From assembly GCA_965234685.1 (NCBI GenBank), contig OZ248539.1, positions 1,674,001-1,738,000 of the forward strand: a DNA stretch of 64,000 nucleotides, in the 5' to 3' direction. The stretch comes from Fimbriimonas planktonicus. Lineage in GTDB: Bacteria > Armatimonadota > Fimbriimonadia > Fimbriimonadales > Fimbriimonadaceae. The notes under the pieces were generated by a model. That model ran no database searches. It was not told the DNA's origin and saw nothing but the letters and a program-made list of their open reading frames with translations. Position numbers and translations under genes: made by a program. Positions 45,359 through 54,452 of the stretch are shown in pieces. The first letter of the stretch is position 1, and each line of letters begins with the position of its first letter.

Positions 45359-45847
45359 TCACTCCTGAGCAAACTTAACGGGAAAAGTGATCCTCCGCGG
45401 GTCGACGTCAAAGGTCGTCCCTGGGTAGCTCGTGTACTCACGCGTTACTCGCAGCCAAGCAGAAACCAGTCCAGGATTGCTCGCCCCAAAACATGTCGCG
45501 CTAAACACAAAGTCAAGCGGTGCCGTGCGAAGGGTCTCGAGTTTATTTAAGACCGCCGCGTCCAACAAAACGATGCCAGACTTCGCAACGTCGGTGTGTC
45601 GAAATCCCGTCCCAGCCTGCAAAAGTGCACCCCGACCATCAGAAGATCCGTGCCCGTAGATCATGATGGCGTCGGCGCTGGCCATTGCGGAAAGGACCAT
45701 CTCTACCGACGGCTCGATCAACTCGCGAATGATGTAGCGGCGACCGTGCCGAAGGCGCTGCTCAAAGCGAAACCAGTGCCAGTAGGCCATGATCACGCCG
45801 AAACTTCCGGTGCAATCTCCGCGGATGAGCAGGAGCGTTCGCTTCAC
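45359..45847 (-). CDS. Small protein with a caspase/CHAT-like His-Cys dyad
   Basis: The 162-residue protein has DAIMIYGHGSSDGRG with His66 at the end of one hydrophobic strand and DFVFSATCFGASNP with Cys119 at the end of the next. This is the His-Gly and Cys layout of caspase-like and CHAT peptidases. A helix between them (VLLDAAVLNKLETL) fits. There is no signal peptide. Its ATG overlaps the preceding membrane-anchored gene by 4 bp. The fold call rests on these motifs; proteolytic activity is unproven. Confidence 0.55.
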   Translation of the reverse strand: MKRTLLLIRGDCTGSFGVIMAYWHWFRFEQRLRHGRRYIIRELIEPSVEMVLSAMASADAIMIYGHGSSDGRGALLQAGTGFRHTDVAKSGIVLLDAAVLNKLETLRTAPLDFVFSATCFGASNPGLVSAWLRVTREYTSYPGTTFDVDPRRITFPVKFAQE

Positions 45848-46713
45848 TTCTTCTTGTTCAGGCTCGCGGAATCGCGCACCACAAGTTCAATTTCGGTGCC
45901 CATGTACGCCTTGATGTTCCGCCCGCGAAGCATCCGATCCATGCGCCTTCCAACCCCGTTTGCGACCTGGGCAAGCTCCTGCACCGCCGCAATCGCCAGC
46001 TCCGCTTGCCCGGTCGCCAGACTTGCGACACCACCGGTTCCCTTCAGCTGTTTCAGCAACTGGTTCACTTCGCCAAGTTCCTTCTGCTTCAAGATGCGCT
46101 CGGTTGATTGCAGCTTTAGGTTGCCAGCCAGCCCTTCGAGGAGCGGAGACAGATCTTCTTCCCGCAAGTCCGGATCGGATTCCAACAGCTTGGTTCGGAG
46201 CTTCGTCAGCGCCTCTTCTACAGCGGGATTCTCGGTGGCTGCCTCCGGTTGCTGATCAGGTGTCGTGTTATCGCGATTGAACTCAAACTCGTCCGAATCT
46301 GGGCTGCCGCCGATGGGAACGGTTTTCCCGTCGGCCAGGATCGCCTCTTTGAACTTCAGATTTAGCCGCGCCGGCCGCTGCATCAGGCCATCCAGCGAGC
46401 CCTCCCGACGGCTCCAACTGACTTCACCAATAACTACGGACCCCTTCGGGATCGCGACCGTGCCATCAGATTGAACGTCCTGATTCACCATGAACGAGAC
46501 TTTGGTGCCCGTCGGCGTTCCGCCCGATTCCAACTCTTGCATCAGGGTCAGAGGGATTCTCGTCCCCGGGTCCACCTTTACGGGAGCCGTTTTACCGCCA
46601 ATGCCCGATGCAAGCGACTTACCCACGTTCGGCCGGATTAGGAATGCGTAACCCACTCCTGCAACCACCAACCCGACAATCGCAAGCGGAAACCATTGCT
46701 TATTACTATTCAT
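45844..46713 (-). CDS. Membrane-anchored hypothetical protein
   Basis: The 289-residue protein has one N-terminal membrane segment (about 7-23) and a beta-rich part with PKGSVVIGEVSWSRREGSLDG near 88-108, which recalls the TrbI/VirB10-like or conjugative TraB-like SpoVR-type barrel motif only faintly. A Gln/Glu-rich helical region and a late AMP-like AYMGTEIELVVRDS strand follow. I do not name a family. The ATG at 46713 places the membrane segment at the N-terminus. It lies 21 bp from the start of the divergent MarR gene and overlaps the His-Cys dyad gene. Confidence 0.6.
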   Translation of the reverse strand: MNSNKQWFPLAIVGLVVAGVGYAFLIRPNVGKSLASGIGGKTAPVKVDPGTRIPLTLMQELESGGTPTGTKVSFMVNQDVQSDGTVAIPKGSVVIGEVSWSRREGSLDGLMQRPARLNLKFKEAILADGKTVPIGGSPDSDEFEFNRDNTTPDQQPEAATENPAVEEALTKLRTKLLESDPDLREEDLSPLLEGLAGNLKLQSTERILKQKELGEVNQLLKQLKGTGGVASLATGQAELAIAAVQELAQVANGVGRRMDRMLRGRNIKAYMGTEIELVVRDSASLNKKK

Positions 46714-46722
46714 CCCGAACCG

Positions 46723-46728
46723 CATAAT
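46723..46728 (+). promoter_or_regulatory. -10 box of the marR-like gene (leaderless pattern)
   Basis: CATAAT lies 6 nt before the ATG at 46735, inside the 21-bp gap to the divergent gene. The two start regions must share their control DNA. Confidence 0.45.
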
Positions 46729-46734
46729 AAACGC

Positions 46735-47187
46735 ATGGACGGTGTTGGCGATACGCTTTCGGGACAAGCGGGCCTATTGACCGAACTTTTGGCGGAGGTC
46801 GCGAATCCGATTCTCAAAGAACTCGGCATCTCTCGAGCGACGTTTGACCTCATCTCTGCCGTGGCGGGCGCAGGCGACGCCTCCCAGGCAGAGCTTGCTC
46901 GTCGACTCGGCGTCGCCCCTGCCACCATGAGCGAAGCCATCCAAAAGACCATCCAAGCAGGCCTGATCGAGCGCAGCCCTGATCCAACCGACGCCCGCCT
47001 CAAGCGCATCAGCCTCACCGCCCACGGCAGAGCGGTGATCCGAACGACATTCCAAAGCATCAAGGCTGCGGAACGGGAAGCCCTAGAGCGCATTCCAGCC
47101 GAAGACTGGGAGAACGCATTGCGAACGCTTCGAACCCTAAATAGATCCCTTGCGGAAATCATCGCTAAAAAATCTCAAAACTCTTAG
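46735..47187 (+). CDS. MarR-family transcriptional regulator
   Basis: The 150-residue protein has the MarR winged helix: ASQAELARRLGVAPATMSEAIQKTIQAGLIERSPDPTDARLKRISLT, spread over about 48-93 with the DxR wing. Dimerisation helices flank it. It is divergent from, and only 21 bp apart from, the membrane-anchored gene, so it probably controls that operon and itself. The frame is open to 46696, but the ATG at 46735 avoids overlap. Confidence 0.92.
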   Translation: MDGVGDTLSGQAGLLTELLAEVANPILKELGISRATFDLISAVAGAGDASQAELARRLGVAPATMSEAIQKTIQAGLIERSPDPTDARLKRISLTAHGRAVIRTTFQSIKAAEREALERIPAEDWENALRTLRTLNRSLAEIIAKKSQNS

Positions 47188-47251
47188 CGTTAGGTGCTTA
47201 CAAGCCGGGTCAGCCGTCATACACTGAAAGCGTGTCGTAGGGAGGCGATCA

Positions 47252-47623
47252 GTGATACGAATCATCGGGGTTCAGCGAAATCAAACACCCAATTCTGAAT
47301 TCATTCTTCTTCAGAATCAGGGATCGATGCGGATCAACATCCGGGGCCATGCCATCGTTTCTGACCTATCCATCGATTCGATCGCGGGCCTAGCGAACGG
47401 TCACGTGTTCCACGACGACATCGGGGTCCCACCCGGAATGTACGTTCTGCTTCGCACCGGTTTTGGCGAGCCCCGATGGGGCCGAACCAAGGAAGGTGCT
47501 CTGGTCTATCACGCTTTCATGAACCGCGACCAATCGGTGTGGGGTGAGGGCTGCGGCCCGATCCACGTGCTTTCCATTCAGCACTCGTACGTCGAGCGAC
47601 CGGCGCCTATTTCGATTCGTTAG
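47252..47623 (+). CDS. Lamin-tail-like small protein
   Basis: The 123-residue protein starts MIRIIGVQRNQTPNSEFILL and continues QNQGSMRINIRGHAIVSD, close to the opening strands of lamin-tail domains (EfxxLxNxGxxxhxLxGhxL). The GMYVLLRTGFG strand follows. No signal peptide is present. The GTG start at 47252 has GGGAGG 9 nt upstream, a good site for this genome. It overlaps the end of the convergent pth gene by 17 bp. The domain call is tentative. Confidence 0.6.
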   Translation: MIRIIGVQRNQTPNSEFILLQNQGSMRINIRGHAIVSDLSIDSIAGLANGHVFHDDIGVPPGMYVLLRTGFGEPRWGRTKEGALVYHAFMNRDQSVWGEGCGPIHVLSIQHSYVERPAPISIR

Positions 47624-48206
47624 CCCAGCTGATCCCGGCTTCTAGCCCACGATCCAGCACGACCTTGATGCTCATTACGGCATGGTCAATTGCGCTGTTG
47701 ATGATGTCTCGCTCGTCTGGCGGAAACGTTCCGAGCACGTGATCGATGGTTTGCGTCTTACCGACGTTTCCGATCCCGATCTTAAGGCGCGGATACTCCT
47801 CGGTTCCCAGATGCTGAATCAGGCTCTTGTGCCCGTTGTGCCCACCGGCGCTTCCCTTCGGTCGCAAACGGTTCTTCCCGACTGGCAAATCGAGGTCGTC
47901 GGCGATGACGAGAATCTTCTCGGGTTTGATGTCGAATTGCTTTGCCAACGGTGCCACAGCTTGCCCGCTGAGGTTCATGAAGGTCAGCGGCTTCACTAAA
48001 ACGACCGTCGTGTCCTCAACAACGCCGATTCCAAATCGCGCCTTATGCTTGCTTTGGTCCAGCTTGATTCGGTGTTGGTCTGCGAGGTGGTCGATCACCT
48101 CGAAGCCAACGTTATGCCGGGTGCCGCGATACTCCGGTCCGGGGTTCCCGAGACCGACGATGAGCCAAGTTGGCGGACCCACCGGTACGACTTTACGGCG
48201 AAACAC
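47607..48206 (-). CDS. pth: Peptidyl-tRNA hydrolase
   Basis: Pth recycles peptidyl-tRNA released from stalled ribosomes. The 199-residue protein has LIVGLGNPGPEYRGTRHNVGF near 15-35 with the catalytic His31, the Asn in KPLTFMNLSG near 76, and the Asp-rich IADDLDLPVGKNRLR loop with Asp near 104. A short extra N-terminal tail of about 12 residues precedes the family start. It is the last gene of the overlapping larA-to-pth run, overlapping uppP by 14 bp. Confidence 0.96.
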   Translation of the reverse strand: MFRRKVVPVGPPTWLIVGLGNPGPEYRGTRHNVGFEVIDHLADQHRIKLDQSKHKARFGIGVVEDTTVVLVKPLTFMNLSGQAVAPLAKQFDIKPEKILVIADDLDLPVGKNRLRPKGSAGGHNGHKSLIQHLGTEEYPRLKIGIGNVGKTQTIDHVLGTFPPDERDIINSAIDHAVMSIKVVLDRGLEAGISWANESK

Positions 48207-49068
48207 GAGACGCCACCACTTTTTCGCCCGGTGCCGTTTCTGGCTCCGTTGCGACCAGTTTGCCCTGACTCAGGAGCACGAGCAAAACGATTCCAAGCAC
48301 GATTCGATAGCCAACGAATATTCCGATTCCCTGCTTCTGGATCACCTTTAGCAACAGAGCGATACTGGCGTATCCGACCACGAACGAAACCACCGTGGCC
48401 ACCAACGCTGGCATCAAGAGCGGGCCAAAGATTTCCTTTCGCTCCGAATAAAGTTCGTAGACTCCCGCCGCCGTGATGCTTGGAATGCTCAGCAAGAACG
48501 AGAAGCGCGCGGCGGTGGTTCGGTCGAGACCCTGGAACAAGGCGCCGGAAATCGTGCTACCACTTCGAGACATTCCGGGCAGCAATGCCAGCGCCTGCCA
48601 GCAACCCACGATGATCCCATCTTTGACCTCGAGATCCTCCTTTCCACGGTTCTGCTTGCCAACTTTCTCTGCGATCAGCATCACTACCCCCATGAAAATC
48701 AGAGTCCCGGCAATCACGTAGAGCGAACGCGTTTGGTTGCTTTTAATCAGATCCTTGAGCGCAAAGCCGATGATCAAAATAGGCAAGGTTCCATAGAACG
48801 CCCCCCATGCCAGCTTCGCCTCCGGAGTGTCCCGACCTTCGCCGCGCAGGCTCTTAAAGAATGCAGAGAGTGCCTGGGCAATGTCGCTTCTAAAGAAGAT
48901 CAGAACCGCTAAAACCGTGCCGAGTTGGATAACGGCGGTAAATCCGGCACCCGGATCAGGCTTGCCCAGCAGTGCCGGCAGAATGCGCAGGTGCGCCGTG
49001 CTGGAAATTGGAAGCCATTCCGTCAGTCCTTGAACAATCCCGTACAAAATCGCTTCGATTAAATCCAC
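48193..49068 (-). CDS. uppP: Undecaprenyl-diphosphatase
   Basis: UppP (BacA) removes a phosphate from undecaprenyl diphosphate to recycle the lipid carrier for cell-wall and surface-sugar synthesis. The 291-residue integral membrane protein has QGLTEWLPISSTAHLRI near 14-30 and the second active motif LLPGMSRSGSTISGAL near 163-178. About eight membrane segments are visible. Its neighbours wecB and the tagO-like gene use the same carrier. Confidence 0.96.
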   Translation of the reverse strand: MDLIEAILYGIVQGLTEWLPISSTAHLRILPALLGKPDPGAGFTAVIQLGTVLAVLIFFRSDIAQALSAFFKSLRGEGRDTPEAKLAWGAFYGTLPILIIGFALKDLIKSNQTRSLYVIAGTLIFMGVVMLIAEKVGKQNRGKEDLEVKDGIIVGCWQALALLPGMSRSGSTISGALFQGLDRTTAARFSFLLSIPSITAAGVYELYSERKEIFGPLLMPALVATVVSFVVGYASIALLLKVIQKQGIGIFVGYRIVLGIVLLVLLSQGKLVATEPETAPGEKVVASRVSP

Positions 49069-50189
49069 ATCGTCTCCGGCGGCGACTCAATTCCGAGTCG
49101 CCGCAAGATGATGTACCGAATTCGCTCGCTCGCGCGACCGTCCCCGTAAGGGCTTACCGCGTTTGCCATCGATTTGTAAGCCGATTCATCCGCTAGGAGA
49201 AGCTTGCCGGCAGCATAAATCACCGATTCGTCGGTCCCGACCAGCTTCGCCGTTCCGGCGGTGACGCCCTCTGGTCGCTCCGTCGTGTCTCGGAGGACCA
49301 GGACTGGGATGCCGAATGCTGGGGCTTCTTCTTGCACTCCGCCGCTGTCCGATAGGATCAGGTAGCTACGCTGCATCAGCTTCACAAACGGCGCGTAGTC
49401 CGGCGGCTCGATGCAGCGAATCCTCGGGTGGTCGCCGAGTATCGGCAGCAAGGTCTCGCGAACAACCGGGTTCGGATGCATTGCAACGACGAGCAGGACA
49501 TCCTCAAATTCGTTGACCAACCGCAACGCCGCTCGGGCGATCTGAGCCTGCGGCTCGCCCCAGTTTTCTCTTCGGTGCGTGGTGAGCAAAACAACACGGC
49601 CCGTGTGCTCTGGGAACCACTCTGCCTGGGTTTGGGCCGCAGTTTGCTGGACGGCATCGATGCCGGTGTTCCCGCAAACAAAGATTGTCGACGGGTCTTT
49701 GCCTTCTCGGCGCAGATTGTCGGCTGACCAATCCGTCGGAGGAAAGTGAAGGTCGGCAATCAGTCCGGCAGCGCGGCGGTTGAACTCTTCAGGAAACGGA
49801 TTCTGGACCGTTTCGGTGCGGAGCCCGGCCTCTACGTGCGCATATGGAATACGCCGGTAGAAAGCGTTCAGGGCGGCGACAAACGTTGTTGTCGTATCCC
49901 CTTGCGCCACCATCATTGCCGGCTCCAACTCCGCCATCAGCGAATCGAGACCAGCCAGCGCGCGACAAGTGACCTGGGAGAGCGTTTGCCCGTGCTGCAT
50001 GATGTCCAGATCGTGATCTGGCGACACGCCGAACGCCGCGAGCGCGCTGTGCAATATCTCCCGATGTTGGCCCGTGGAGACCAGGATCGTTTCAATCGCG
50101 TCGCTCTTCCGAAGTGCCAAAACGACCGGCGCGACCTTGATCGCCTCCGGGCGCGTACCGACGACGAGAACGACCTTTGGCTTAGGCAT
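49059..50189 (-). CDS. wecB: UDP-N-acetylglucosamine 2-epimerase (non-hydrolysing)
   Basis: The enzyme interconverts UDP-GlcNAc and UDP-ManNAc for teichoic-acid-like or enterobacterial-common-antigen-like polymers. The 376-residue protein has VVGTRPEAIKVAPVVLALR at the N-terminus, HVEAGLRT near 117-124, the GNTGIDAV stretch near 172-179 and the SDSGGVQEEAPAFGIPVLVLRDTTERPEG active-site region, spread over about 281-310. It overlaps the genes on both sides by 8-10 bp. Confidence 0.96.
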   Translation of the reverse strand: MPKPKVVLVVGTRPEAIKVAPVVLALRKSDAIETILVSTGQHREILHSALAAFGVSPDHDLDIMQHGQTLSQVTCRALAGLDSLMAELEPAMMVAQGDTTTTFVAALNAFYRRIPYAHVEAGLRTETVQNPFPEEFNRRAAGLIADLHFPPTDWSADNLRREGKDPSTIFVCGNTGIDAVQQTAAQTQAEWFPEHTGRVVLLTTHRRENWGEPQAQIARAALRLVNEFEDVLLVVAMHPNPVVRETLLPILGDHPRIRCIEPPDYAPFVKLMQRSYLILSDSGGVQEEAPAFGIPVLVLRDTTERPEGVTAGTAKLVGTDESVIYAAGKLLLADESAYKSMANAVSPYGDGRASERIRYIILRRLGIESPPETMWI

Positions 50190-51219
50190 AAAACTTCACG
50201 ATAATCAGCAGCGCAGCACACAGGAGCGCAGTCACGGTGTACAGAACCCAAACTGTTTGCCGCTGAGAAAGTCCGTGCCCAAGCAAAGTGTGGTGAACGT
50301 GCCGCTTGTCTGCGGTGGTGATGGGCACGCCGCTCTTCCATCGCCGGAAGATGACGAAGAACGCATCAAAAATCGGCACTCCGAACGCCAGAACCGGGAT
50401 GAGAATCGAAACCGCCGCCGCTGTTTTGAGTGCGCCGACGATGCTGAGACAGGCAAGCGTGAACCCAAGAATGTAGGCGCCGCCGGTCCCCATAATGATC
50501 TTCGCTGGGTTGTAGTTGTGCCGGAGGAACCCGAGCGACGCGCCTGCGATGCTGGCGGCGATGATCGCGACGCGAGGCTGCTCACCGTAAGCAGCAACTA
50601 CCGTCAGCGTCGCGGCGGTGATCGTGGCGATTCCCGAAGCCAAGCCGTCCACGCCGTCAATCGTGTCCATCGTTTTGGTCACGATAAAAATGTAAATGGC
50701 CGTGATCGGGAACGCCGCCCAACCAAGAATCAGATAGCTCGGCGGTGAGGAAAGCGGGATGACCAGCGAGCCGATCTGCACGCGGCCTATGCTGCCGGTG
50801 AACAACTGAACCACTAAGCCCGCACCAAGCAGCGCTACAAGTTGCTTTCTGGCCGAAAACTGCTTGAGGTCGTCCATCGCCCCAAACGCGACGAGACCGC
50901 CTCCAACGACCAAAATCCCGATCAGGTAGCGAGGAAAAGGCTCAGTGGTCGGGAACGCGAACGGAAGTACGACAAGCAGAGAGGCGAGGATGCCGAGGTA
51001 AATCGCAATGCCGCCCCATCGAGCGAGTGGCTCTTTGTGAATGCGCCGGTCATCCTGTTTCGGATCATCCACCGCGCCATATTTGAAGGCGAGCGTTCGC
51101 ATCCAAGGGGTCGCAAACCAGCTCACAAGCAATGCAACAAAGCCGGTGAGCAATGGCGCACGAAAGCCTTGAAGAATGCCGCTCCTTGCCTGCGCCATCA
51201 GATCGGCGAACTCAAACAT
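50182..51219 (-). CDS. Undecaprenyl-phosphate GlcNAc-1-phosphate transferase (MraY/WecA/TagO family)
   Basis: The enzyme transfers GlcNAc-1-phosphate, or a related sugar, to undecaprenyl phosphate, starting a surface polymer. The 345-residue protein has about ten membrane segments, the DDPKQDDRRIHKEP loop near 51-64, the catalytic MDTIDGVDGLASG near 174-186 and a cytosolic HHTLLGHGLSQRQ loop near 305-317. It fits TagO/WecA better than MraY. The pairing with wecB and uppP supports a ManNAc-containing polymer. Confidence 0.93.
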   Translation of the reverse strand: MFEFADLMAQARSGILQGFRAPLLTGFVALLVSWFATPWMRTLAFKYGAVDDPKQDDRRIHKEPLARWGGIAIYLGILASLLVVLPFAFPTTEPFPRYLIGILVVGGGLVAFGAMDDLKQFSARKQLVALLGAGLVVQLFTGSIGRVQIGSLVIPLSSPPSYLILGWAAFPITAIYIFIVTKTMDTIDGVDGLASGIATITAATLTVVAAYGEQPRVAIIAASIAGASLGFLRHNYNPAKIIMGTGGAYILGFTLACLSIVGALKTAAAVSILIPVLAFGVPIFDAFFVIFRRWKSGVPITTADKRHVHHTLLGHGLSQRQTVWVLYTVTALLCAALLIIVKFYA

Positions 51220-51697
51220 TCAAATCCACCGGCTCCAGCTCTCCATCCCGAAATCGCAGGACTTCCATTTTCGACTCGCGGAAAAGCTCCTTGCTAAAGT
51301 CATCTGGATAGTCGCCCTCATAGATCACTCGATTAATGCCGCCATTGATGACCATCTTCGCGCAAGCGTTGCAGGGCTGGCAGGTCACGTACATTGTCGC
51401 ACCGTCGCAGGAAATTCCAAACTTTGCCGCTTGGAGTAGGGCGTTTTGTTCGGCATGCAGCGAGCGAATGCAATGCCCTGCGCGCAAGCAACCCTTCGGC
51501 CAGTCATTGACCCCTCCATCTTCCGGGCAGTGGGGCAAGCCAGACGGTGCGCCGTTATATCCCGTCGCCAAAATGTGTCGATCTTTGACAATCAGTGCGC
51601 CTACCGACCGCCGTGGACAAGTGGCCCGCGTAGCCACGAGGTGGGCGATCTGCATGAAATAGGCGTCCCAGCTCGGGCGCTCCAGCATTGCGGTCAT
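51212..51697 (-). CDS. dCMP (deoxycytidylate) deaminase family protein
   Basis: The 161-residue protein has the zinc deaminase motifs: HAEQNALLQA with the catalytic Glu near 81, and TCQPCNAC with the two zinc Cys residues near 104-111. The dCMP-deaminase spacer with CPRRSVGALIVKDRHILATGYNG and an extra zinc-binding Cys/His stretch (PHCPEDGG, CLRAGHC) is also present. It supplies dUMP for thymidylate synthesis. The ComEB type of competence operons belongs to the same family. It overlaps larA by one base and the tagO-like gene by 8 bp. Confidence 0.92.
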   Translation of the reverse strand: MTAMLERPSWDAYFMQIAHLVATRATCPRRSVGALIVKDRHILATGYNGAPSGLPHCPEDGGVNDWPKGCLRAGHCIRSLHAEQNALLQAAKFGISCDGATMYVTCQPCNACAKMVINGGINRVIYEGDYPDDFSKELFRESKMEVLRFRDGELEPVDLNV

Positions 51698-53001
51698 TAT
51701 GAATCAGAGGAAGAGACGGACTTCAGGACCGGTAAGACGTACGGTCCTTTCGGAATCACACAGATTCGGCTCTCTGGCCCAAAGTCTCGCATACATTCCT
51801 CCACCGCCGCTTCCACCGTCGGAGCTGGCCGAACGTGAAGTTGGGCGAGTTCCTCTTGCGAAATCCCCGAAGCGACCACGTACACCCGGTGATGTCGGAC
51901 CGCTTTCGCGAGCTCCTCAATTTGCCATTGATCCGCAACCCGCTCCCATTCCCCGCTGATCGCTCTCGCGAGCCAAGTTCGAATATCGCCCACTCGGAAC
52001 AGGGCATCTCGAAAATGGTGGTTTCCAATGCCCTCGGAGCATTCAGACGCGACGATGATCGCTCCTCCCGGACGCACGATCGGCAACGGGCCGACCATTC
52101 CCTTCACCGTTTGGTAGTAGGTCAAATCTAGCGGGTGTCCGCCGCAAGTGGTCACGCAGATATCAATCGGTCCCTGAATCTCTGCTTGAGTGAGCCCCTG
52201 AACGTACCGAACGCCGGTCTCCCAGGCTTGCTCCATGTCCCCAGCAAAAACCTTTGCGATCTTCTTTTCATTGTCGAGGGCAACATCGACGATGAAGTCC
52301 GGGCGACATTGGTTCGCGATCCAAGTGGCTTCAACGTGCACCGGGTTGTCCTCAATCACTCCGTTTGTTGCCAGTGGATCCTCTAAAAACTGCGGCGAGT
52401 GCCATGCCTGAATGGTCTCCAGCGCCGCCACGCCAGGCATGACCATCTTTCGTCCACCCGCGAACCCCGCCATAAAGTGCGGCTCGATCATCCCGGCGGT
52501 GATCTTCAAGTCCGCCTGAACATAGTGCCTATTGAGCCAAATAGGCACTCCATTGGGCGAGGCGCCGAGGTGGACCATGTCGTCGGTGTCCGTGCAGAAG
52601 TGGTTGATGACTTCGCACTCGGCCATCACGCGGTCCCCGAGCATGTTCCGGAGTTCCTTTTCGTCATTTGGGCGATGCGTTCCTGTTGCGATCAGTACCT
52701 TAACCTTGTTCGAAGCTAATCCACCAAGTTCAAGGGCATCGAGAACCTCGCCCAGCACGATCGGATTCGGTACGGGGCGAGTGACATCGCAAACAACGAT
52801 GCACGCATCGGTCTTCCCCCGCGCAAGCTCCGTCAGCGGGCGGGCTCCAATCGCGTTCTCAATCGCCGTCCGTACTGCTTCTGCTGCATCCGCGGCTCTC
52901 ACTGCCTCTTGCAGTCGAAGAACGCCGACGACGTTCTTGTCGGGCAGTTCCACCTCCAAGCCATTTTTGCCGTACTCCAGCCGAACCTTCATCGTTGCCA
53001 T
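51697..53001 (-). CDS. LarA-like (DUF2088) protein, nickel-dependent lactate racemase family
   Basis: The 434-residue protein has the LarA N-terminal domain with VCDVTRPVPNPIVLGEVLDAL and the LIATGTHRPNDEKELRNMLG stretch. The cofactor-binding Lys/His region IEPHFMAGFAGGRKMVMPG lies near 172-190. Known LarA uses a nickel-pincer nucleotide to racemise lactate, but most homologues act on other 2-hydroxy acids. No larB/C/E genes lie nearby, so cofactor supply is unexplained here. The ATG at 53001 avoids overlap with trmFO; an ATG three codons later is possible. Confidence 0.87.
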   Translation of the reverse strand: MATMKVRLEYGKNGLEVELPDKNVVGVLRLQEAVRAADAAEAVRTAIENAIGARPLTELARGKTDACIVVCDVTRPVPNPIVLGEVLDALELGGLASNKVKVLIATGTHRPNDEKELRNMLGDRVMAECEVINHFCTDTDDMVHLGASPNGVPIWLNRHYVQADLKITAGMIEPHFMAGFAGGRKMVMPGVAALETIQAWHSPQFLEDPLATNGVIEDNPVHVEATWIANQCRPDFIVDVALDNEKKIAKVFAGDMEQAWETGVRYVQGLTQAEIQGPIDICVTTCGGHPLDLTYYQTVKGMVGPLPIVRPGGAIIVASECSEGIGNHHFRDALFRVGDIRTWLARAISGEWERVADQWQIEELAKAVRHHRVYVVASGISQEELAQLHVRPAPTVEAAVEECMRDFGPESRICVIPKGPYVLPVLKSVSSSDS

Positions 53002-53024
53002 CTTACGCGACACAATGATTAGAG

Positions 53025-54404
53025 ATGGTAGTAGTTGTCGGCGCGGGGTTCGCCGGAGTCGAGGCGGCTTGGGCGCTCGCATCGCGCGGAGTGTCGGTTC
53101 GTCTGTTCGAAATGCGCCCGGTGGTGCAAACGCCCGCCCACACCACGGACTTTTTTGCCGAGCTCGTTTGTTCGAACTCCCTGAAATCGAACTCAGATAC
53201 TTCCCCGGCAGGACAACTGAAGAATGAAATGCGAGCGCTTGGCTCGGTCGTGCTGGATATCGCTGCGCAGCATCGAGTCCCAGGCGGCGAAGCCCTCTGC
53301 GTGGACCGTGAGGCGTTTGGCCAAGCGATCACCCAGGCCCTCTCAACCCATCCGCTCATCACCATTGAGCGCTGCGAGTTCACCCCTGACGCTTGTACGG
53401 CGTTTCTGAATGCTGGCCAGAAGGTCATTCTGGCAACCGGGCCCCTAACGAGTCCGGACCTAGCCGCTTGGCTCGCCCAGATCACCGGACGAGCAAATCT
53501 GTATTTCTACGATGCAGTCAGTCCCACGGTGGACGCGGCATCTTTAAATCGTGACGTGGTCTTTGCACAAAGCCGATACGACAAAGGCGAGGGTGACGAC
53601 TACCTCAACTGTCCTTTCGACAAGGACGAGTACTTCGCCTTCGTCGAGGCCCTCGTCGCGGCCGAGCGAGTGCCGATCCGCGCCTTTGAAGCAGGCGGAA
53701 AGCGTGACGCAACTCAGGATGAGCTCGAAGGTCCATTCCTTGAAAAGATCAAGTACTTCAGCGGTTGCACCCCCATCGAGGCAATCGCCGAGAAAGGACC
53801 GCGCTCGCTCGCATTTGGCAATTTCAAACCCATGGGTCTCACCGATCCTCGCTCGGGTCGCCGCCCATACGCTGCCCTCCAGCTTCGACCCGAGAACAAG
53901 GAAAAGACGCTGTACTCCCTCGTCGCTTGCCAAAACCGGCTGAAGTGGGGCGAGCAGAAGCGAGTATTCCAAATGGTCCCCGGAATGGAAAAGGCGGAGT
54001 TTGTGCGTTACGGCGTCATCCATCGGAACACCTATGTCGAGGCGCCGAAAGTTCTTGACCCGATCCTCCAAATGACCGATGTCCCGAACCTCTTCATCAC
54101 CGGTCAGCTCACGGGCGTAGAAGGTTACGTCGAAAGCGCGGCAATGGGCATCCTCACTGGCTTGCACGTTGCCCGCCTGTTGAACGGTCAGAGCATCGAA
54201 CAGCCACCCAGATCAACCGCCTACGGTTCACTCATGGCGCATTTGGCCGACGACACGCCGCGAGAGTTTGCGCCAATGAACATTAACTGGGGCTTGTTCC
54301 CGGAGATCGAGTTGAAGGACAAAAGCTTGCGCCGCGAGCAGAAGCTTCAGGCCGCAAAGGCCGGGCTGGATGACTGGCTGACTCGCCTCGCCGCCGGAGC
54401 CTAG
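53025..54404 (+). CDS. trmFO: Methylenetetrahydrofolate-tRNA-(uracil-5-)-methyltransferase TrmFO
   Basis: TrmFO makes ribothymidine at position 54 of tRNAs using methylene-THF and FAD. The 459-residue protein has the FAD loop VVVVGAGFAGVEAAWALA at 2-19, the LVCSNSLKSN motif with Cys49, the second active-site region YLNCPFDKDEYFAF near 190-203, and the C-terminal NLFITGQLTGVEGYVESAAMG, split around 348-368. It is divergent from the larA-like gene with 23 bp between starts, so any ribosome-binding sites must overlap the neighbour's control region. Confidence 0.96.
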   Translation: MVVVVGAGFAGVEAAWALASRGVSVRLFEMRPVVQTPAHTTDFFAELVCSNSLKSNSDTSPAGQLKNEMRALGSVVLDIAAQHRVPGGEALCVDREAFGQAITQALSTHPLITIERCEFTPDACTAFLNAGQKVILATGPLTSPDLAAWLAQITGRANLYFYDAVSPTVDAASLNRDVVFAQSRYDKGEGDDYLNCPFDKDEYFAFVEALVAAERVPIRAFEAGGKRDATQDELEGPFLEKIKYFSGCTPIEAIAEKGPRSLAFGNFKPMGLTDPRSGRRPYAALQLRPENKEKTLYSLVACQNRLKWGEQKRVFQMVPGMEKAEFVRYGVIHRNTYVEAPKVLDPILQMTDVPNLFITGQLTGVEGYVESAAMGILTGLHVARLLNGQSIEQPPRSTAYGSLMAHLADDTPREFAPMNINWGLFPEIELKDKSLRREQKLQAAKAGLDDWLTRLAAGA

Positions 54405-54452
54405 CGGCACTTTTGAACTCGAAACTCAGTTAGTCATAATGAAGAGCCAATT

